A stretch of DNA of 64,000 bases, taken from positions 1 to 64,000 of the forward strand of contig NZ_BONV01000032.1 in the NCBI RefSeq assembly GCF_016862895.1, read 5' to 3'. The notes under the pieces were generated by a model. It had not been told where the DNA came from. It saw nothing but the letters and a program-made list of their open reading frames with translations, and made no database searches. The stretch is from Planotetraspora kaengkrachanensis (GTDB lineage: Bacteria; Actinomycetota; Actinomycetes; Streptosporangiales; Streptosporangiaceae). Below are positions 60,944-64,000 of the stretch, piece by piece. Each line of letters begins with the position of its first letter. Position 1 is the stretch's first letter. Both the position numbers and the translations under genes were made by a program.

Positions 60944-63254
60944 GCACACTGAGCCGCTCGACGGGCCGATCCGCCGGCACGTGCGGGTGGAGGGCGTCGT
61001 CCAGGGTGTCGGCTTCCGGCCCTTCGTGTACGGCCTGGCCACCCGGCTCGGCCTCGCCGGACGGGTGGGGAACGACGCGGGCGGCGTGTTCGTGGAGGTC
61101 GAGGGGATGCGCGCCGGGATCGACGCGTTCCTGGCCGCCCTCCGACGAGACGCTCCTCCGCTGGCCGAGATCGAACGGGTCACGGTCAGGCCGGGCGACC
61201 CCGACGGCGCCGGCGGGTTCACGATCGTGGACAGCGACGGCTCGGGGCCGCGGCAGGCCCTCGTCTCCCCGGACTCCGCGACGTGCGGCGACTGCCTGAC
61301 CGAGCTCGCCGATCCCGCCGACCGCCGGTTCCGGTATCCGTTCATCAACTGCACCAACTGCGGCCCGCGGTTCACGATCGTGCGCGACGTGCCGTACGAC
61401 CGCCCGAACACGACGATGGCGGCCTTCCCGATGTGCTCGGCCTGCGCCGCGGAGTACGGAGATCCGGGCGACCGCCGCTTCCACGCGCAGCCGATCTCCT
61501 GCTGGGACTGCGGCCCCCGGCTGCGGCTGACGGCCGCGGACGGGACCGAGCTTCCCGGAGATCCCGTACGGGAGGCCGCCGCGTTGCTGCGGGGGAGCGG
61601 GGTCGTGGCGATCAAGGGTCTCGGCGGCTACCACCTGGCGGTCAGAGTCGACGACGAGACGGCCGCCTCGACGTTGCGGGCACGCAAGCACCGCGAGGAC
61701 AAACCGTTCGCCGTCATGGTCCCCGACGTGGAGACGGCGGCGGCCCTCTGCGAGGTCGACGAGAGCGCCGTGGCGTCGCTCACCGGCAGGGCCCGGCCCA
61801 TCGTGCTGCTCCCGCGCCGGGACGCCCCGGCCGGACGGCGCCGGGTCGTCCCGTCCGTGGCCCGGGCGGTGGCTCCGGGCGACCGCCGGCTCGGGCTCAT
61901 GCTGCCGTACACGCCTGTCCACCACCTGCTGCTCGCGGAACTAGGCACCCCCATTGTGCTGACCAGCGGGAACGTGTCCGACGAGCCGATCGCCTACGAC
62001 GACGCCGACGCGCTGGGGCGGCTCGCCGGCATCGCGGACGCCTTCCTCGTCCATGACCGGCCCATCCACATCCGCACCGACGACTCAGTGGTGCGCCCCT
62101 TCCTCGGCCGGGAGTCCGTGCTGCGCCGCTCCCGGGGCCACGTGCCCGATCCCGTACGGCTCAGCCGGCCGGCCAGGAGGCCGATCCTCGCGTGCGGCGC
62201 CGAGCTCAAGAACACGTTCTGCCTCGTCAAGGGGAGGCACGCGTTCGTCTCGCACCACATCGGGGATCTGGAGAACTACGAGACGATGCGGTCCTTCGTC
62301 ACCGGGATCGACCACTTCACCAGGCTCTTCGACGTCCGGCCCGAACTGGTGGCGCACGACCTGCATCCCGAATACCTGTCGACCAAGCACGCGCTGGCGA
62401 TGACCGGCGTCGACTCCACCGGAGTGCAGCACCACCACGCGCACATCGCGTCCTGCCTCGCCGACAACGGGGAGGAGGGACCGGTGCTCGGCGTGGCCTT
62501 CGACGGCCTGGGCTACGGCGCCGACGGCACCATCTGGGGCGGCGAGTTCCTCCTCGCCGACCTGGTCTCCTTCCAGCGGCTCGGCCATCTCGCGCCGGTG
62601 CCGATGCCGGGCGGGACGGCGGCGATCCGTCAGCCGTGGCGGATGGCGGCCGCCTACCTCGACGCGGCGTACGGCGGGAGGCCGCCGCAGGGGCTGGACG
62701 TGGTCGGCCGCAACCAGGCGGCGTGGGCGGACGTCCTCATGCTCGGCCGGACCGGGATGAACTCCCCGGCGACCTCCAGCGCGGGGAGGCTGTTCGACGC
62801 GGTGTCCGCCCTGCTCGGCCTCCGCGACACGATCAACTACGAGGGCCAGGCGGCGGTCGAACTGGAGCAACACGCCGACCCCGCCGAACGCGGCGCCTAC
62901 CACGCGGGGATCTCGGCCGGACGCCCGGTTGTCGTGGCCGGCGCGGATCTGGTCAGGGCGGCGGCGCAGGACGTGCTCACGGGTGTGGAGCCCGGGGTCG
63001 TCGCCGCCCGGTTCCACAACGGGGCGGCCGACGTCGTCGTGCGGGTCTGCGAGATCCTGCGCGAGGAGTCCGGCGTCTCGGTTGTGGCGCTCTCCGGCGG
63101 GGTCTTCCAGAATCAGCTGCTGCTCGTCCGGGTCGCCGGAGGACTCACCGCGAGCGGCTTCCGGGTGCTCACGCACGCCCGGGTGCCGCCGAACGACGGC
63201 GGGATCAGCGTCGGCCAGGCGGCCGTCGCCGCGGCGCGGGACCGTCTGGCGTAG
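60933..63254 (+). CDS. hypF: Carbamoyltransferase HypF
   Basis: 773 residues. Acylphosphatase-like N-terminus (RRHVRVEGVVQGVGFRPFVYGLA), two zinc motifs with CGDCLTEL ... NCTNCGPRF and MCSACAAEY ... SCWDCGPRL, YrdC-like domain (AIKGLGGYHLAV ... KHREDKPFAVM) and Kae1-like C-terminal domain (VQHHHAHIASCLADNG, AFDGLGYGADGTIWGGEF, NSPATSSAGRLFDAVSALLGL). Catalyses carbamoylation that yields the CN ligand of [NiFe]-hydrogenases. ATG 60933 overlaps the NmrA gene; no hypABCDE in the window. Confidence 0.92.
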   Translation: MHTEHTEPLDGPIRRHVRVEGVVQGVGFRPFVYGLATRLGLAGRVGNDAGGVFVEVEGMRAGIDAFLAALRRDAPPLAEIERVTVRPGDPDGAGGFTIVDSDGSGPRQALVSPDSATCGDCLTELADPADRRFRYPFINCTNCGPRFTIVRDVPYDRPNTTMAAFPMCSACAAEYGDPGDRRFHAQPISCWDCGPRLRLTAADGTELPGDPVREAAALLRGSGVVAIKGLGGYHLAVRVDDETAASTLRARKHREDKPFAVMVPDVETAAALCEVDESAVASLTGRARPIVLLPRRDAPAGRRRVVPSVARAVAPGDRRLGLMLPYTPVHHLLLAELGTPIVLTSGNVSDEPIAYDDADALGRLAGIADAFLVHDRPIHIRTDDSVVRPFLGRESVLRRSRGHVPDPVRLSRPARRPILACGAELKNTFCLVKGRHAFVSHHIGDLENYETMRSFVTGIDHFTRLFDVRPELVAHDLHPEYLSTKHALAMTGVDSTGVQHHHAHIASCLADNGEEGPVLGVAFDGLGYGADGTIWGGEFLLADLVSFQRLGHLAPVPMPGGTAAIRQPWRMAAAYLDAAYGGRPPQGLDVVGRNQAAWADVLMLGRTGMNSPATSSAGRLFDAVSALLGLRDTINYEGQAAVELEQHADPAERGAYHAGISAGRPVVVAGADLVRAAAQDVLTGVEPGVVAARFHNGAADVVVRVCEILREESGVSVVALSGGVFQNQLLLVRVAGGLTASGFRVLTHARVPPNDGGISVGQAAVAAARDRLA

Positions 63255-63343
63255 TCCGGGCACGTGAGTCCGGGTGCGCGACCTCGGACGGGCGGTCGGC
63301 GCGGATCCTTTGCGCCGGGTGTCCGCCGCCCTACGGTGCGTGT

Positions 63344-63892
63344 ATGGCGGTACCAGGACGACATCAACGGATCGGCCCCGACTACGGCACGCTGGTCCTG
63401 AAGACCTCGCGGCAGGGCTTCGCCGGGCGGATGGGGCACGACCTCACCATCGAGGTGACGCGGTGGACGGGTGAGGTCTTCATCGCGGAGGACGACCTCG
63501 CCGCGAGCACGGTGACCGTCACGGCCGAGATGGGATCTCTCCGGGTCGTGGAGGGCGAGGGAGGCGCCGTACCCCTCACGGAAGGGGACAAGCGGGAGAT
63601 CGCGCAGACCGCCGGGAACCTGCTCGACGCCGAGCGGCATCCGGAGGCGAGGTTCGTCTCCACCGGGATCACCGTCACGGGTCCCGAGGAGGGCGTCATC
63701 GACGGCACCCTGTCCGTCCGCGGCGTGGAACGCCCCTTCCGGCTTGAAGTCACCCGGACGGAACTCGGTCGTCACCGGGCGACGGGGACGGTCGTGCAGT
63801 CCGAGTACGGCGTCAAGCCGTACAGCGCGTTCTTCGGCGCGCTGCGGCTGGCCGATCCCGTCGGCGTGGAGGTCGAACTCGACCTGGAGTGA
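63344..63892 (+). CDS. YceI-family protein
   Basis: 182 residues. YceI lipocalin-like fold: GPDYGTLVLKTSRQGFAGRMGHDLTIEVTRWTGEVF, MGSLRVVEGEGGAVPLTEGDKREIAQTAGNLLDAERHPEARFVSTGI, GTLSVRGVERPFRLEV, and GVKPYSAFFGALRLADPVGVEVEL. Binds polyisoprenoids or amphiphiles in homologues, or acts in acid/stress resistance. No signal peptide, so cytoplasmic. TACGGT six bases before ATG 63344 suggests a leaderless promoter. Confidence 0.87.
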   Translation: MAVPGRHQRIGPDYGTLVLKTSRQGFAGRMGHDLTIEVTRWTGEVFIAEDDLAASTVTVTAEMGSLRVVEGEGGAVPLTEGDKREIAQTAGNLLDAERHPEARFVSTGITVTGPEEGVIDGTLSVRGVERPFRLEVTRTELGRHRATGTVVQSEYGVKPYSAFFGALRLADPVGVEVELDLE

Positions 63893-63957
63893 GCGGCGAA
63901 ACCCGGCCGGTGTTCCGGGGCAGGCACGGTGGCCCGGGGGTCAGTGTTCCGGGGGGC

Positions 63958-64000
63958 TCAGTGTTCCGGGGCGGGCATGGAGACGAAGGCGACGTCGTCC
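63958..64000 (-). CDS. 3' end of an unidentified gene, truncated at window edge
   Basis: On the minus strand the last 13 residues read DDVAFVSMPAPEH before a TGA at 63958. Too short to identify. Repeats of GTGTTCCGGGG (63910, 63944, 63961) surround the stop. Confidence 0.4.
   Translation of the reverse strand, partial: DDVAFVSMPAPEH

Overview
The window is high-GC actinobacterial chromosome: dense genes with GTG/ATG starts, TGA-dominated stops, many stop/start overlaps (ATGA, TGATG) and many probably leaderless genes with a -10-like hexamer 6-7 nt before the start codon. Gene content (SARP/BTAD regulator, NarL-type two-component systems, SigK/RskA, HxlR regulators, alditol oxidase, DUF5709, DUF6069) fits a filamentous actinomycete, perhaps Streptosporangiales; the genus is a guess. 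I saw no rRNA, tRNA, transposase, integrase or CRISPR.

Layout. 0-4.3 kb: ADP-ribosylglycohydrolase, methyltransferase/DUF6069 pair and a divergent two-component system. 4.3-7.3 kb: CBS protein, MgtC-like protein, PaiB-like FMN protein, membrane/ACT-like protein. 7.3-14.2 kb: ABC transporter, S41 peptidase and hydrolase lipoprotein operon, divergent from a second two-component system. 14.3-21.8 kb: alditol oxidase, large SARP-type activator, RibD/DHFR-like reductase, alpha/beta hydrolase, FrnE/HxlR pair and a zinc-ribbon protein. 21.8-22.25 kb: a repeat-rich intergenic island with an exactly mirror-symmetric array of a 10-bp motif.

22.25-44.2 kb, all on the minus strand, is the centrepiece: an apparently complete extracellular contractile injection system (eCIS, phage-tail-like). 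In transcription order it encodes an atypical LuxR-type regulator, a DUF4255 cap-type protein, an AAA+ ATPase, three related membrane proteins (zinc ribbon, Ig-like repeats, TM), a DUF4157 protein with an intact HEXXH motif, a large cargo/effector candidate, sheath, two inner-tube proteins, baseplate accessories, a 657-residue disordered protein, LysM, VgrG-like spike, PAAR tip, gp25, baseplate-J and tail protein I. No tail-fibre gene is evident. That absence and the membrane proteins suggest a CIS acting from inside the cell, as reported for Streptomyces, rather than a released particle. The promoter at the head carries three heptamers at exact 11-bp spacing, the architecture of SARP operators. 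One membrane protein ends in an emfourin-like (protease-inhibitor-like) domain, next to the gene for the HEXXH protein.

44.3-51.7 kb: esterase, cyclase-like alpha-toroid protein, APH(3')-like kinase, small hypothetical and remnant genes, and an HxlR/lactate-monooxygenase-type pair. 51.8-55.6 kb: a SigK-RskA module with a sulfite-oxidase-like molybdoenzyme and a fasciclin lipoprotein; sigK and the molybdoenzyme share a promoter of identical geometry. 55.8-64 kb: PhoX-like Tat protein, HxlR/luciferase-like pair, DUF5709, NmrA-like protein overlapping an orphan hypF, a YceI protein and the end of another gene at the right edge.
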